Of a stretch of DNA of 64,000 bases, positions 36,625 through 44,890 are shown in pieces (position 1 is the stretch's first letter; each line of letters begins with the position of its first letter). The position numbers and the translations under genes are program-made. The stretch comes from Lysinibacillus pinottii (lineage in GTDB: Bacteria > Bacillota > Bacilli > Bacillales_A > Planococcaceae): NCBI RefSeq assembly GCF_024753545.1, contig NZ_JANTOO010000021.1, positions 1 to 64,000 of the forward strand, read 5' to 3'. The notes under the pieces were generated by a model, which saw nothing but the letters and a program-made list of their open reading frames with translations, was not told the origin of the DNA and did no database searches.

Positions 36625-36655
36625 GACAGTCCAAATAGTGGGCTGTCTTTTCTAT
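36625..36655 (+). terminator. Terminator after the M23 gene
   Basis: GACAGTCC (36625-36632) pairs with GGGCTGTC (36640-36647) followed by TTTTC. Confidence 0.75.
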
Positions 36656-36822
36656 TATTTCCCGAGAAATATTTGTTGAAATATAGCCCATTATGTCAAA
36701 GTATTTAAAGTGATTGATGAACGATTAATGCAAGGAAACTGAAAGCATGATAGAGTTAAGAGTAGTGAACTTACAATTACAAAATGTTTAAGAATAGATA
36801 AAAAACGAAAGGGAGAAAATGA

Positions 36823-37536
36823 ATGAACAAAACAATTTTAGTTGTTGATGATGAAAAACCAATCGCAGATATTCTGCAATTTAATTTAATAAAAGAAGGA
36901 TATAAAGTGATTTGTGCTTATGATGGGGATGAGGCACTAAAGAGGGTTGAGGAGGAACAACCAGATTTAATGCTCCTAGATATAATGCTGCCAAAGCGTG
37001 ATGGTATGGAAGTGTGTAGAGAGGTACGAAAAAAATATGACTTCCCTATTATTATGCTGACGGCTAAAGGCTCTGAGATTGATAAAGTTTTAGGCTTAGA
37101 AATGGGTGCAGATGATTATGTTACTAAGCCATTTAGTACACGAGAGCTTATTGCTCGTGTAAAGGCCAATATGCGACGTTTACAGGTTGCTGCACCTGTA
37201 GCAGAAGAGGCAGAAGAGGAATCAAACGAAATTGTTGTAGGATCCCTTGTTATTCAACCAGATGCATATTTAGTAATGAAGCGTGATGAGGCCATTGAGC
37301 TTACACATCGGGAATTTGAGCTGCTACATTATTTAGGCAAACATATTGGCCAAGTAATGACCCGTGAGCATTTATTACAAACGGTATGGGGCTATGACTA
37401 TTTTGGTGATGTTCGTACTGTTGACGTAACAATTCGTCGTTTACGTGAAAAAATTGAGGATAATCCTAGTCACCCTGCTTGGATTGTCACAAGACGTGGT
37501 GTAGGTTATTACTTACGAAATCCTGAACAGGAGTAA
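36823..37536 (+). CDS. walR: Essential response regulator WalR (YycF)
   Basis: OmpR-family regulator of cell-wall hydrolase genes, 237 residues. The receiver domain has acidic DDE, phospho-Asp in LMLLDIMLP and the switch Lys in VTKPF. The C-terminal winged helix contains REHLLQTVWGYDYFGDVRTVDVTIRRLREKIE. It heads the six-gene walRKHIJ-htrA region, 5 nt before walK. Confidence 0.97.
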   Translation: MNKTILVVDDEKPIADILQFNLIKEGYKVICAYDGDEALKRVEEEQPDLMLLDIMLPKRDGMEVCREVRKKYDFPIIMLTAKGSEIDKVLGLEMGADDYVTKPFSTRELIARVKANMRRLQVAAPVAEEAEEESNEIVVGSLVIQPDAYLVMKRDEAIELTHREFELLHYLGKHIGQVMTREHLLQTVWGYDYFGDVRTVDVTIRRLREKIEDNPSHPAWIVTRRGVGYYLRNPEQE

Positions 37537-37541
37537 TAGGA

Positions 37542-39407
37542 ATGCAGAAAGTGAGCTTCTTTAAATCCATTCATGTCAAACTCGTGCTAATTTATATTTT
37601 ATTAATATTGCTTGCTTTACAAATTATCGGTATTTATTTCGCCCGTCAGTTAGAACAAAATTTGAAGAGCAACTTCCAAGATTCTATTTTTCAGCGAGTT
37701 GACTTGATGCAATATAGTCTTCGTGAGGAAATTTTAAAGGAACGCGATGAAAGCATGCCTAAACTAGAGGAAAGCTTGAAATCAATCGTTATGGAGTTTT
37801 CAACTGGTTTAAGAGATGTTTCTAATGGTGATATTTTAGAAATTCGTGTCATTGATGATAGACAAAGGATACTGGCAACATCTGAGCTTGAGAATCAAAA
37901 TTTAATAGGACAACGCTCTAACACAGACCTTGTGCGTCGTGCTATATCTGCTGAAACGCTCTTTGATATCATTAAACTTGATAACAAAACGAGGAATCGA
38001 GTATGGGTATTAGCAAACCCAATTCGAGCTGGTGCAGGGCCAGATGATGAAATTATTGGTGTTCTATATATTGAAGCGAATATTGAGTCCGTTTTTGAAC
38101 AAATGAATGAAATTAACCGTATTTTCCTTGGCGGTACAGCTATGTCGTTAGTCTTTACCATCTTTTTAGGTATTCTCGTTGCGCGAACAATTACACAACC
38201 AATTGCTGATATGCGAAAGCAGGCTCAAGCGATGGCAAAGGGCAACTATTCTCGCAAGGTAAGAGTATATGGTACGGATGAAATAGGTCAGCTTGCCGTT
38301 ACCTTTAATCATTTAACGAATCGTTTGCAAGAGGCACAATCCACTACTGATGCAGAGCGGCGAAAGTTAGACTCAGTCCTTAGTAATATGACAGATGGCG
38401 TTATTGCGACAGATCGCAAGGGACGTATTATTTTAATTAATGACCCGGCGCTGCAGTTACTGCATATTTCAAGAGATATTACATTAGGTCGTCCCATTGC
38501 CTCGGTATTGGGGATTGATCAGGAATATAGCTTTGAAGATTTAATTCATATGAGCGATGCTATCAATTTAAATTTTAGTACGTCAGATGCTCCTTATATA
38601 TTACGTGCCAATTTCTCGGTTATTCAAAAAGAGACAGGCTTTATTAATGGTCTTATAACTGTACTACACGATATAACAGAGCAGGAAAAGATAGAAATGG
38701 ATCGTCGAGAGTTTGTATCGAATGTATCACATGAATTAAGAACACCATTAACAACAATGCGTAGCTATCTCGAGGCACTAGCAGATGGTGCATGGAAGGA
38801 TGAAAATATTGCGCCTACCTTTTTAAATGTAACGCAAACTGAAACAGAACGTATGATTCGACTAGTCAATGATTTATTGCAATTATCACGAATGGATAGT
38901 TCAGATTATGAGTTAAATAAAGATATTGTCTTATTCAATTCATTCTTTAACCGAATTATCGATCGTTTTGAAATGTCCAAGTCTGATAAAGTACAGTTTG
39001 CACGATTATTCCCTGAAACCTCCTTTTATGTAGAAATTGATACGGATAAGGTGACACAGGTCATTGATAATATCATTTCAAATGCCATCAAATATTCACC
39101 AGACGGTGGGAATATACGCTTTGGGTTCACTGGACAAGGCGATATGTTGAAAGTCATGATTTCAGATGATGGCATGGGAATTCCTAAAGAAAATGTAGGC
39201 CGCATTTTTGATCGCTTCTACCGTGTTGATCGTGCCCGTGCTCGTTCCATGGGAGGAACAGGCTTGGGACTTGCTATTGCGCGGGAAATGATTGAAGCAC
39301 ATGGCGGGAAGATTTGGGCTGAGAGTGAGGAAGGGCAAGGCACGACAATTTTCTTCACATTACCATACGATGCAGATGAATTTGGTGAGGCGGGTGAGTG
39401 GGAATGA
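37542..39407 (+). CDS. walK: Sensor histidine kinase WalK (YycG)
   Basis: A 621-residue kinase that phosphorylates WalR in response to cell-wall state. Two membrane helices (about 12-32 and 188-206) flank an extracytoplasmic sensor domain. HAMP, PAS (about 270-370), the H-box FVSNVSHELRTPLTT and the ATPase N/G boxes (DNIISNAIKYSPDGG; DDGMGIP; GGTGLGLAI) follow. Length and domain order match the family. walH overlaps its stop codon. Confidence 0.97.
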   Translation: MQKVSFFKSIHVKLVLIYILLILLALQIIGIYFARQLEQNLKSNFQDSIFQRVDLMQYSLREEILKERDESMPKLEESLKSIVMEFSTGLRDVSNGDILEIRVIDDRQRILATSELENQNLIGQRSNTDLVRRAISAETLFDIIKLDNKTRNRVWVLANPIRAGAGPDDEIIGVLYIEANIESVFEQMNEINRIFLGGTAMSLVFTIFLGILVARTITQPIADMRKQAQAMAKGNYSRKVRVYGTDEIGQLAVTFNHLTNRLQEAQSTTDAERRKLDSVLSNMTDGVIATDRKGRIILINDPALQLLHISRDITLGRPIASVLGIDQEYSFEDLIHMSDAINLNFSTSDAPYILRANFSVIQKETGFINGLITVLHDITEQEKIEMDRREFVSNVSHELRTPLTTMRSYLEALADGAWKDENIAPTFLNVTQTETERMIRLVNDLLQLSRMDSSDYELNKDIVLFNSFFNRIIDRFEMSKSDKVQFARLFPETSFYVEIDTDKVTQVIDNIISNAIKYSPDGGNIRFGFTGQGDMLKVMISDDGMGIPKENVGRIFDRFYRVDRARARSMGGTGLGLAIAREMIEAHGGKIWAESEEGQGTTIFFTLPYDADEFGEAGEWE

Positions 39408-40729
39408 AATATATAGAGCCAGTTAAATCTGCTGTTTTATTTCTACTTGTCATGCTAAGTGTGATTCTAACCTTTTTAATTTGGACGTACACACCGGATT
39501 ATAAATATATTGAAAATACAGAGCGAAAGGAAATTTTAATTAAGCCGCAAAAGGAAATGGAGGATATTATTCGTCCATACAAGGCTATTTTCCGTTTTGA
39601 TGAAGAATTTACAGGCACAGTATCTAACAATGCGATGAAGAATTTGATGAAAACATTTAAAGGCTGGAACGTCCTAGATTTAGAGCCTGTTAACAACAAT
39701 CTTTCACCAAACTATGTGAATCAAATTATTGGAGCAGATCATCGAATGACCATCTTTTTCACTGGTGAGGTTCCATTTTCAGCATTTAACACAATTTTTC
39801 AGTTTGCTGAAAAAGAGTTACCAGAAACAACCTTCAATCGTATGATTATTGACTGGAGTAATTCGAACACCAAAGAGTTAATGGTTTATTACATTAGTGG
39901 GAATAACCAATCATTATTCCGCTCACATGTCAGCGTGCCAAACATGAGCCAATTTATACAGGAAGTCATAGAGCCTGCAAAAAAATATGGCGCTTTTAAA
40001 GAAATTGAGCGAGAAAATCAAACAGCCCTTTATGTAGATAGCAATAAAATGGAATCTGTAAAATTTACGTACTATATTGAAGAAATCACACCAGAATTAT
40101 TTAAAAATGTGTTATTTACAGATCCAAATATAGTGCGACGTAATGTTGAAAGTGCATCTTCTGAAAAATATACAGATGGTATGTCATTAATGACATTAGA
40201 TACAAATCTAAAGTCATTAAACTATGTTTATCCAGCTGCAGAAAGCAGTATTCGAATTGAGCCTTCAAAACTTCTAAAAGATAGCTTTGAATTTATCAAC
40301 GAGCATGGAGGATTTACTGCAGATTTCCGCTATGCTTCAACTAGCACCAATAAAAATCAAATGGATTATCAATTATATTTGCAGGGATTACCGGTCTATA
40401 GTAATCATGTCATTACCCGAATGACGACAATTTGGGGAGATAGCCGGATTTTCCATTATAAACGTCCATATTTCTCATTAGATATGGATATTGAGGCTGA
40501 AAAGGAAATCAAGGAATTACCTTCGGGTGCAGATATTGCTGAAAGATTAAAAAATGCGAATAATATTGCCTTAGCAGATATTGATGAAATTGTTTTGGGC
40601 TATTATTTAACACAAAATCAAGAACTAAATATATTTACATTTGAACCATGTTGGTTTGTCATTCGTAATGGATCTTGGATTAAACTAACCCCTGAAGTTT
40701 TAGGAGGTGTTAAAAATGGATTGGAATAG
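39404..40729 (+). CDS. walH: WalK regulatory protein WalH (YycH)
   Basis: Membrane-anchored extracytoplasmic protein that with WalI restrains or modulates WalK, 441 residues. One N-terminal helix (AVLFLLVMLSVILTFLIW) and a long secreted domain. The start ATGA overlaps the walK stop. The sequence is poorly conserved, so identity rests on the context as well as the single-anchor architecture. Confidence 0.93.
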   Translation: MKYIEPVKSAVLFLLVMLSVILTFLIWTYTPDYKYIENTERKEILIKPQKEMEDIIRPYKAIFRFDEEFTGTVSNNAMKNLMKTFKGWNVLDLEPVNNNLSPNYVNQIIGADHRMTIFFTGEVPFSAFNTIFQFAEKELPETTFNRMIIDWSNSNTKELMVYYISGNNQSLFRSHVSVPNMSQFIQEVIEPAKKYGAFKEIERENQTALYVDSNKMESVKFTYYIEEITPELFKNVLFTDPNIVRRNVESASSEKYTDGMSLMTLDTNLKSLNYVYPAAESSIRIEPSKLLKDSFEFINEHGGFTADFRYASTSTNKNQMDYQLYLQGLPVYSNHVITRMTTIWGDSRIFHYKRPYFSLDMDIEAEKEIKELPSGADIAERLKNANNIALADIDEIVLGYYLTQNQELNIFTFEPCWFVIRNGSWIKLTPEVLGGVKNGLE

Positions 40730-41537
40730 AACAAAATCTATTTTTATATTCGTTTTTTTAATTCTAAACATCTTCTTATATTCACTTTATGTAAATCGCT
40801 ATAATGAGGCGAAAGATATTGAGGTTCCAGGTGAAAAAACAATAGAAGCTCGTTTAAAGGATGATAATATTACGTACGGCACATTACCAAATAATATTGA
40901 ATCTGCTTCGTATATGACAGCTCAAGTGCATAAATTCACAACAGATGAATTTAGTAATAGCAATCAACAAATAAAATTTAGGGACAATAATACAAAGGCA
41001 CGTGCTATTTTCATCAAGCCTGTTAAATTACGTAATGTGAGTGATGATGCAAGCTTTACGGATTTTGCTCTTGCAAACGTAAATGAAGGAGCATCCTATG
41101 CTTTGTGGAAAGTAGACCGTGAAGAACGAGTCGCTGTTTTTTTCCAAAAAACGAATAATCGAATGTTCTATTATAATGGTTCATTGAAAATTAAATGGAA
41201 TACCAACAATGAAGTAACAATGTATGAACAAACAATGATTGATAATATTGAAGAAATGGAACAACAGGAAACTGTCATTCCTCCACTTCAAATTATTCAA
41301 ACTTTATATGCAAAAGGACCGCTCAAGCCAGACTCACGTATTACGCAAATGAAGTTAGGTTACTCAACACTTGTTAAATTAACTCGTACACAGGTATTAG
41401 TGCCAACATGGGAGATACGAGTGAAATTATCGGATGGAGAAACAGAAGAGTATTTTGTCAATGCAGTCGAAGGCAAAGTCATTGAAATCCAGGAGGACAA
41501 GCAAGAGGGCGAAGAAGAAGACTGGGGAGTTGAATAA
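40716..41537 (+). CDS. walI: WalK regulatory protein WalI (YycI)
   Basis: A 273-residue bitopic membrane protein partner of WalH. The N-terminal helix is SIFIFVFLILNIFLYSLYV; the external domain includes SYALWKVDREERVAVFFQ. I choose ATG 40716 after TAGGAGGTG. It overlaps walH by 14 nt and walJ by 1 nt. Confidence 0.92.
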   Translation: MDWNRTKSIFIFVFLILNIFLYSLYVNRYNEAKDIEVPGEKTIEARLKDDNITYGTLPNNIESASYMTAQVHKFTTDEFSNSNQQIKFRDNNTKARAIFIKPVKLRNVSDDASFTDFALANVNEGASYALWKVDREERVAVFFQKTNNRMFYYNGSLKIKWNTNNEVTMYEQTMIDNIEEMEQQETVIPPLQIIQTLYAKGPLKPDSRITQMKLGYSTLVKLTRTQVLVPTWEIRVKLSDGETEEYFVNAVEGKVIEIQEDKQEGEEEDWGVE

Positions 41538-42325
41538 TGCGATTTAGTGTTTTAGCAAGTGGCAGTACAGGGAATTCGATTTATGTAGAGAATGATGATT
41601 ACGCTTTTATCGTCGATGCGGGCCTTAGTGGCAAAAAGATGGAGCAGCTATTTACAAAGATCGATCGTAATGTGAAGCAGCTTAGTGGTATTTTCGTTAC
41701 ACACGAGCATAGTGATCATATTAAAGGGATAGGCGTACTGGCACGAAAATATAGTGTACCGATTTATGCAAACGCCAAAACATGGCAGGCAATTGACGGA
41801 CTAATTGGTGAAGTTCCTGTAGAGCAACGCTTTGAATTTGATATGGATACAGTGAAGCATTTTGGCTCTTTAGCGGTTGAATCCTTTGCTGTTTCACATG
41901 ATGCAGCAGATCCAATGTTCTACACGTTCCATGAGGATAATCGCAAGCTTGTTATTATCACGGATACAGGGTATGTTAGTGATCGTATGAAAGGTATTAT
42001 ACGCGGAGCTGACTCGTTTGTTTTTGAAAGTAATCATGATGTTAATATGCTTCAAATGGGACGTTATCCTTGGTCCATTAAACGTCGTATTTTAAGCGAT
42101 GTAGGACATGTATCCAATGAAGATGCAGCGATTGCAATGAGTGAGGTTGTATTTGATAAGACTACGAATATCTATCTTTCGCATTTAAGTAAGGATAATA
42201 ATATGAAAGAACTAGCACGCATGAGTGTCTCACAAACCTTACAGTCCTGTGGCATTATGGTTGGCGAGCATGTTCATCTCTTTGATACCGATGCAGAGGA
42301 GCCAACAAAATTGGTTACGGTTTAA
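41537..42325 (+). CDS. walJ: Metallo-beta-lactamase fold hydrolase WalJ (YycJ)
   Basis: A 262-residue metallo-beta-lactamase-fold nuclease-like protein co-transcribed with walRKHI. The metal signature is VTHEHSDHIKGIG, with further ligands in DTGYVSD and LSHLS. It has been linked to coordination of replication, division and cell wall; substrate unsettled. The start overlaps the walI stop by one base. Confidence 0.94.
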   Translation: MRFSVLASGSTGNSIYVENDDYAFIVDAGLSGKKMEQLFTKIDRNVKQLSGIFVTHEHSDHIKGIGVLARKYSVPIYANAKTWQAIDGLIGEVPVEQRFEFDMDTVKHFGSLAVESFAVSHDAADPMFYTFHEDNRKLVIITDTGYVSDRMKGIIRGADSFVFESNHDVNMLQMGRYPWSIKRRILSDVGHVSNEDAAIAMSEVVFDKTTNIYLSHLSKDNNMKELARMSVSQTLQSCGIMVGEHVHLFDTDAEEPTKLVTV

Positions 42326-42351
42326 CGACTATTTATTTAGGTAAGACTTAA

Positions 42352-42396
42352 AGCTGTTCGACACATTTGAAGTAATGTGTCGAGCAGCTATTTTTA
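42352..42396 (+). terminator. Terminator after walJ
   Basis: AGCTGTTCGACACAT (42352-42366) pairs with ATGTGTCGAGCAGCT (42375-42389), then ATTTTTA. Strong; closes the walRKHIJ operon. Confidence 0.92.
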
Positions 42397-42490
42397 TGTC
42401 CATTTTATTTGTTTTTCATCTGATTTTAATGTTTGAATCGTAAGATTAGGGTAACAATTAACAAAAGCAGTATAGGAAAGGATGAGGAAC

Positions 42491-43789
42491 ATGAGTTACT
42501 TTCAAGATGATGATAAAAACAGTGATTTCCTAAAAAATGAAGAAATCCCGAAATCACCTCTTCAAGAAAGATTAGAGCGCGAGGAGCAAGAAATGCAAGC
42601 CAAGCGTCATAAAAAGAAAGGTGGAGGCGGAGGAAAAGGTGGTTATTTCTTTAGTGGCTTGGTCGGTGTCATTATTGGTGCCTTACTTGTATGGCTGATG
42701 ATGCCGGGTCTGGTCAACCAAATGCCTGGTACAACATCGAGTAATACAGGGAAAAATGATACAACCATAAACCAAGTTGCCACAGAGGTGACGACAGATG
42801 TTACAAAAGCCGTTGATAAAGCCTCTCCGGCCGTTGTGGGTATTACTAATATCCAAGAAGTAACAAGTGGAGGATTTTGGAGCCCTCAATCGACAACAAC
42901 AAAAGAAGCGGGAAGCGGTTCCGGTGTAGTTTATAAAATTGAAGGTAATAAAGCCTTTATTGTAACAAATAATCACGTAATTGAAGGAGCTAAACAATTA
43001 GAGGTCACAATGCCTGATGGAACAAAAGAGCAAGCAGAATTAGTGGGCCACGATGTTTGGACAGATCTTGCTGTCATTTCAATTAGCTCAAAGAATGTAA
43101 AAACAGTAGCGACATTTGGTAACTCCGATGTGTTAAAGCAAGGGGAAACTGTTATAGCAATCGGTAATCCACTTGGCTTAGACTTCTATGGCTCTGTGAC
43201 AACAGGCGTTGTTTCAGGTAAGGATCGTTCTGTACCAGTAGACTTAAACGGTGATGGCACAGAAGACTGGCAACAAGAAGTATTACAAACAGATGCAGCC
43301 ATTAATCCAGGGAATAGTGGAGGAGCACTTGTCAATTTAGCTGGGGAGTTAATAGGAATTAACTCCATGAAGATTGCACAATCCTCTGTAGAAGGTCTAG
43401 GTTTCTCTATTCCAATTAATTCAGCCATTCCAATTATTGAGGAGCTAGAGAAAAATGGTGAAATGAAACGTCCAACTATGGGAATTTCATTAGCTGACTT
43501 AACAGATGTCCCAGCCTTCTATCAACAACAAACATTAAAATTACCTGCTGAGGTAACAACAGGTGTTGTAATCACAGATGTAATGAATAACTCTGCAGCT
43601 TCAAAAGCAGGTGTCCAACAATATGATGTGATTGTGGAAATGGATGGTCAAAAAATTGAAACAGCTATCGATTTGCGTAAACACCTATATAATGAGAAAA
43701 AAATTGGTGATCAATTAACATTAAAAGTTTACCGACAAGGTAAATTAGTAGAACTATCACTTACATTAACAAACAGTAATTCATTGTAA
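42491..43789 (+). CDS. htrC: HtrA-type membrane-anchored serine protease (YycK/HtrC)
   Basis: Trypsin-like quality-control protease at the membrane surface, 432 residues. A cytoplasmic Lys/Gly-rich N-terminus precedes one helix (GLVGVIIGALLVWLMMPG). The protease domain has the triad His (TNNHVIEGA), Asp (WTDLAVI) and Ser (NPGNSGGALVN). A C-terminal PDZ domain spans about 330-425. ATG 42491 is preferred because AGGAAAGG sits about 10 nt upstream, whereas an earlier ATG falls too close to it. Confidence 0.92.
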   Translation: MSYFQDDDKNSDFLKNEEIPKSPLQERLEREEQEMQAKRHKKKGGGGGKGGYFFSGLVGVIIGALLVWLMMPGLVNQMPGTTSSNTGKNDTTINQVATEVTTDVTKAVDKASPAVVGITNIQEVTSGGFWSPQSTTTKEAGSGSGVVYKIEGNKAFIVTNNHVIEGAKQLEVTMPDGTKEQAELVGHDVWTDLAVISISSKNVKTVATFGNSDVLKQGETVIAIGNPLGLDFYGSVTTGVVSGKDRSVPVDLNGDGTEDWQQEVLQTDAAINPGNSGGALVNLAGELIGINSMKIAQSSVEGLGFSIPINSAIPIIEELEKNGEMKRPTMGISLADLTDVPAFYQQQTLKLPAEVTTGVVITDVMNNSAASKAGVQQYDVIVEMDGQKIETAIDLRKHLYNEKKIGDQLTLKVYRQGKLVELSLTLTNSNSL

Positions 43790-43800
43790 AAAAGATGAAT

Positions 43801-43840
43801 AGCAGTGGGGATTGAAAAATAATCTCCACTGCTTTTTTGT
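43801..43840 (+). terminator. Terminator after htrC
   Basis: AGCAGTGGGGATT (43801-43813) pairs with AATCTCCACTGCT (43821-43833), then TTTTT. Confidence 0.9.
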
Positions 43841-43869
43841 GGAGATAAAGAAGTATTTTAATAAAATAT

Positions 43870-44286
43870 TGTGGATAACTAGAAAATTGCGAATACTGAT
43901 TTTATACAATAAACAGTGAGAAAAAGGGGCTTCTTCCATAGATGCTATTCCTTTGATACAATAGGTTGTGGATAACATAGACCGAAATGTGAATAAGTTT
44001 GTGGAAATTTCGGAAAATAAGGAGACATCAAAAAATGGAAAATTACAGCTGTGAAAGCCATATAGAACACGCTTTAGACATGTTTGTAGCAGAGCAAAAA
44101 GTGTTCCCAATTATGGATAAAATCGAAGAGGATAAAAAGTTATCCACAAAGTGTAGCTACTGTGAAAAGCCAGCAGAATATATTGTATCAAGTAAATAAC
44201 TTTACACAATATATAGCAACGACTTGTGGATATGTTGATAACTTTTGTGGATAATTTGTTTGTAAATGAATTGTAAAGGTGGATAA
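43870..44286. promoter_or_regulatory. Cluster of DnaA-box sequences before and around the CxxH/CxxC gene
   Basis: TGTGGATAA at 43870-43878, 43967-43975 and 44246-44254; TTATCCACA at 44140-44148; near-boxes TGTGGATAT (44225-44233) and GGTGGATAA (44278-44286). Six box-like sites in about 420 nt, some 34 kb from oriC, comparable in density to half of the origin. Could titrate DnaA or regulate rlmH; no AT-rich unwinding element is evident. Confidence 0.55.
44035..44199 (+). CDS. CxxH/CxxC small protein
   Basis: A 54-residue protein with paired metal-binding-like motifs: CESH near the N-terminus and CSYC near the C-terminus. The family is found beside rlmH in Bacillales; function unknown. The ATG at 44035 follows AAGGAG. 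A DnaA box lies inside the gene. Confidence 0.8.
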   Translation: MENYSCESHIEHALDMFVAEQKVFPIMDKIEEDKKLSTKCSYCEKPAEYIVSSK

Positions 44287-44289
44287 CGT

Positions 44290-44769
44290 GTGAATATAAC
44301 GATTGTATCAGTCGGTAAGTTAAAAGAAAAGTACTTAAAAATGGGGATTGATGAGTACGTAAAACGACTTGGTGGCTATGCAAAAATAGATTTGATTGAG
44401 GTAGCTGACGAAAAAGCACCCGAGCAGCTTAGTGATGCAGAAATGGAAATCGTGAAGAAAAAAGAGGGAGAACGCATACTAGCCAAAATAAGTACAGACA
44501 CATATGTAATTGCTCTCGCTATCAATGGCAAAATGAAAACCTCTGAACAAATGGCGGCTGATCTTGAATCTCTCATGACCTACGGCAAAAGCAAAATTGC
44601 CTTCGTTATCGGCGGCTCTCTGGGCCTACACGAAGACGTCCTAAAAAGAGCCGACGAGCAACAATCCTTCGGCAAAATGACCTTACCCCACCAGCTCATG
44701 AAGCTCGTACTCGTAGAGCAGGTTTATCGAAGCTTTAGAATTATGAAGGGAGAACCGTATCATAAGTAA
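44290..44769 (+). CDS. rlmH: 23S rRNA (pseudouridine1915-N3)-methyltransferase RlmH
   Basis: SPOUT-class methyltransferase acting on pseudouridine 1915 of 23S rRNA in 70S ribosomes, 159 residues. The knot motif FVIGGSLGLHEDVL and the C-terminal LVLVEQVYRSFRIMKGEPYHK are intact. The start is GTG with AAAGGTGGA upstream. This is the homologue of staphylococcal OrfX; its last codons coincide with the first att copy, and the protein is not damaged by the insertion. Confidence 0.97.
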   Translation: MNITIVSVGKLKEKYLKMGIDEYVKRLGGYAKIDLIEVADEKAPEQLSDAEMEIVKKKEGERILAKISTDTYVIALAINGKMKTSEQMAADLESLMTYGKSKIAFVIGGSLGLHEDVLKRADEQQSFGKMTLPHQLMKLVLVEQVYRSFRIMKGEPYHK

Positions 44770-44779
44770 GTGCGGTTTT
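44752..44779 (+). repeat. att copy 1 (rlmH 3' end)
   Basis: 28-bp sequence starting GAACCGTATCATAAG and ending GTGCGGTTTT. The first 18 nt encode EPYHK and the rlmH stop. Its centre TATCATAAG-TAAGTGCGG is closely similar to the SCC core of staphylococci (TATCATAA-TGATGCGG). No inverted left arm is present because the left flank is rlmH coding sequence. Confidence 0.9.
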
Positions 44780-44780
44780 A

Positions 44781-44814
44781 AAAGCAAATTCTTATTTAGA
44801 ATTTGCTTTTTTTT
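44781..44814 (+). terminator. Terminator after rlmH / att copy 1
   Basis: AAAGCAAATTCT pairs with AGAATTTGCTTT followed by TTTTT, right next to the att core. Confidence 0.9.
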
Positions 44815-44890
44815 GAGAATAAACCGAATGTTAATGTTATTTTTGGTATTATAAAGTTATAAAACTAAAATATGTAAAGGTGGCAGATTC

